Part shown: piece by piece, positions 63,057 to 64,000 of the stretch
Position numbering within the stretch: position 1 is the first letter of the stretch
Layout: each line of letters begins with the position of its first letter
From: Sphingomonas lacusdianchii
GTDB taxonomy: Bacteria > Pseudomonadota > Alphaproteobacteria > Sphingomonadales > Sphingomonadaceae
DNA: 64,000 nucleotides
Assembly (NCBI RefSeq): GCF_022664395.1
Contig: NZ_JAKRET010000010.1
Coordinates: 108,654 to 172,653, forward strand
Reading direction: 5' to 3'
Notes under the pieces: model-generated
Told to the model about the DNA's origin: nothing
Database searches by the model: none
The model's input: the letters and a program-made list of their open reading frames with translations, nothing else
Program-made: the position numbers and the translations under genes

Positions 63057-63761
63057 ATGAAGTTCGATACCAGTCGTGCACTGATACTCTACTCAGGGGC
63101 CCTCACGGGTGCAGTGATTTGGTTAGGGCTCACTGCCGCTGCACCTTCGGCCCAAAACGCGAAATTCGATACCATTGACGTTGGCCGCATAAACGTACGC
63201 GAGCCCGATGGTACGTTGCGCATGACGATCGCCAGCTCGGCTCGGGCGCCAGGCTTCATAGGCGGCGGGAAAGAGTACCCCCGTCCCGACAGGCGCATGG
63301 CGGGTATGCTCTTCTTCAACGATGAAGGGACAGAAAACGGCGGCCTTATCCTCGCCGGCAAGGACGAGAGTGGTCGAGGTACGAGTGGAGGAAGCTTGAC
63401 GTTCGATCGCTATCATCAGGATCAGGTGGTGCAGCTTTTCGGCTTTGAGGAGGGACAGGAAAGATCCGCCGGCATCAAGGTCAACGACCAGCCCGAAGGC
63501 CGCCTTGACTTTCCAGCGGTGGACCGTGTCCGAACCCTGCCGGCAAGTCAGCAGGACGCGGCGTACCGCGCCGCTAACGTCGGTGGGACGCAACGCCTGT
63601 TTGCCGGTAGGGCTACGGACAAATCCTCCCAGCTGGTTCTGCGCGACGGGCAAGGCCGTAAACGACTGGTGCTTCGCGTCGGGGAGGACGGCGCTGCGTC
63701 GATTGACTTCCTAGACCAGGCAGGAAAGGTGCAGCGCACCGTTCGACCGACCGCGGACTAA
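63057..63761 (+). CDS. Membrane-anchored or secreted protein of unknown function
   Basis: This 234-residue protein has one N-terminal hydrophobic segment (ALILYSGALTGAVIWLGLTA). It carries repeated β-type blocks such as IDVGRINVREPDGTLRMTI, GKEYPRPDRRMAGMLFFNDE, GTENGGLILAG, GGSLTFDRYHQDQVVQ and SQLVLRDGQGRKRLVLRVGE. I have seen this kind of protein annotated only as hypothetical. The repeated 'DG-x-x-R-hydrophobic' blocks suggest a β-helix or propeller-like fold. Codon use is less GC-biased than in the left part of the window. Confidence 0.7.
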   Translation: MKFDTSRALILYSGALTGAVIWLGLTAAAPSAQNAKFDTIDVGRINVREPDGTLRMTIASSARAPGFIGGGKEYPRPDRRMAGMLFFNDEGTENGGLILAGKDESGRGTSGGSLTFDRYHQDQVVQLFGFEEGQERSAGIKVNDQPEGRLDFPAVDRVRTLPASQQDAAYRAANVGGTQRLFAGRATDKSSQLVLRDGQGRKRLVLRVGEDGAASIDFLDQAGKVQRTVRPTAD

Positions 63762-63929
63762 TCGCACTTGACGCGCCGACTGCACCTTCCGAGTCTGGCA
63801 GGAATAACCTTGCTAGGTCTAAGCCTAGGGGCAAGCGTGATGACGGGCTTAATCCATCGACCACAAGTCTATGCTAGGCGGCGTGGACAAATTGGTGACG
63901 GTCAGCTTTCGCGTGTGTAACCTCAGTTC

Positions 63930-64000
63930 GTGAACCGTAAAGCGCACTTGATCGCGGCCATATTGGTTGGCCTTGCTACGCCCTCTGCCGCTTTGGCCGA
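63930..64000 (+). CDS. Start of a secreted protein, cut off by the window edge
   Basis: GTG at 63930 opens a frame reading MNRKAHLIAAILVGLATPSA, then ALA and onward: a clear signal peptide with a charged start, hydrophobic core and AxA cleavage site. Only 23 codons are visible and there is no strong ribosome site, so the product cannot be named. Confidence 0.5.
   Translation, partial: MNRKAHLIAAILVGLATPSAALA

Overview
The window is GC-rich, densely packed chromosomal DNA from an alphaproteobacterium, most likely a Sphingomonas or close relative. The evidence is the type of TonB-dependent receptors and β-propeller phytase, sphingomonad-style interspersed palindromes, an HWE/FixJ-type signalling repertoire, and an hslVU pair next to a GTA-type lysis pair. 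No rRNA, IS element or CRISPR array is visible. Two tRNA genes are present (Gln-CTG and Thr-GGT).

Layout. (1) 1-3 kb: the 5' part of a Ppx/GppA phosphatase, tRNA-Gln and a GntP permease. (2) 3-12.9 kb, minus strand: a fructan/sucrose utilisation locus with a ROK repressor, ROK fructokinase, sugar MFS porter, periplasmic GH32, TonB receptor and GH32 lipoprotein. It has a clear inverted-repeat operator over its promoter and a possible 15-codon leader peptide. (3) 13-16.9 kb, minus strand: a TonB receptor-phytase pair preceded by three heptamers at an 11-bp period, resembling a Pho box. (4) 17-19 kb: msrB, a dienelactone hydrolase and a GH16 glucanase. (5) 19.1-30.6 kb: an 11-gene cobalamin uptake and late-assembly operon in which every junction overlaps, led by a cobalamin riboswitch, with cobU divergent. 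(6) 30.8-37.8 kb: an NmrA-like protein and a glycosyltransferase cluster around a sucrose-phosphate synthase/phosphatase fusion. (7) 37.9-41 kb: an endolysin-holin pair of gene-transfer-agent type, then hslV and hslU, with three different palindromic repeat families in the gaps. (8) 41.2-45.5 kb, minus strand: lipoprotein, gloB, gloA-like, TPR protein, α/β hydrolase, GH5 endoglucanase and a 43-residue ORF.

(9) 45.8-57.3 kb: a signalling island. It holds a four-PAS/pseudo-receiver/LuxR protein, an HWE kinase, a divergent PAS kinase and FixJ-like regulator pair, a BLUF photoreceptor, a GAF-GGDEF-EAL protein, a double PilZ protein and an MHYT-PAS hybrid kinase. (10) 57.3-62.4 kb: an electrophile/oxidative-stress region with two DJ-1/PfpI proteins, an ABM monooxygenase, a glyoxalase-like protein, an old yellow enzyme and a divergent LysR regulator with a clear palindromic site. 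A relic of an aldo/keto reductase lies at its left edge. (11) 62.4-64 kb: a gene-poor stretch with a tRNA-Ser 3'-end fragment and paired direct repeats. I read this as the edge of an integrated element running off the right side, which carries one family of unknown function and the start of a secreted protein.

The carbon-source genes (fructan, laminarin/β-glucan, cellulose, gluconate, phytate) suggest life on plant material. The sucrose synthase fusion suggests osmoprotectant synthesis. The B12 operon can import and finish corrinoids but shows no corrin-ring genes here. Positions and motifs were read directly; functions are inferred from family knowledge, and no database search was possible.
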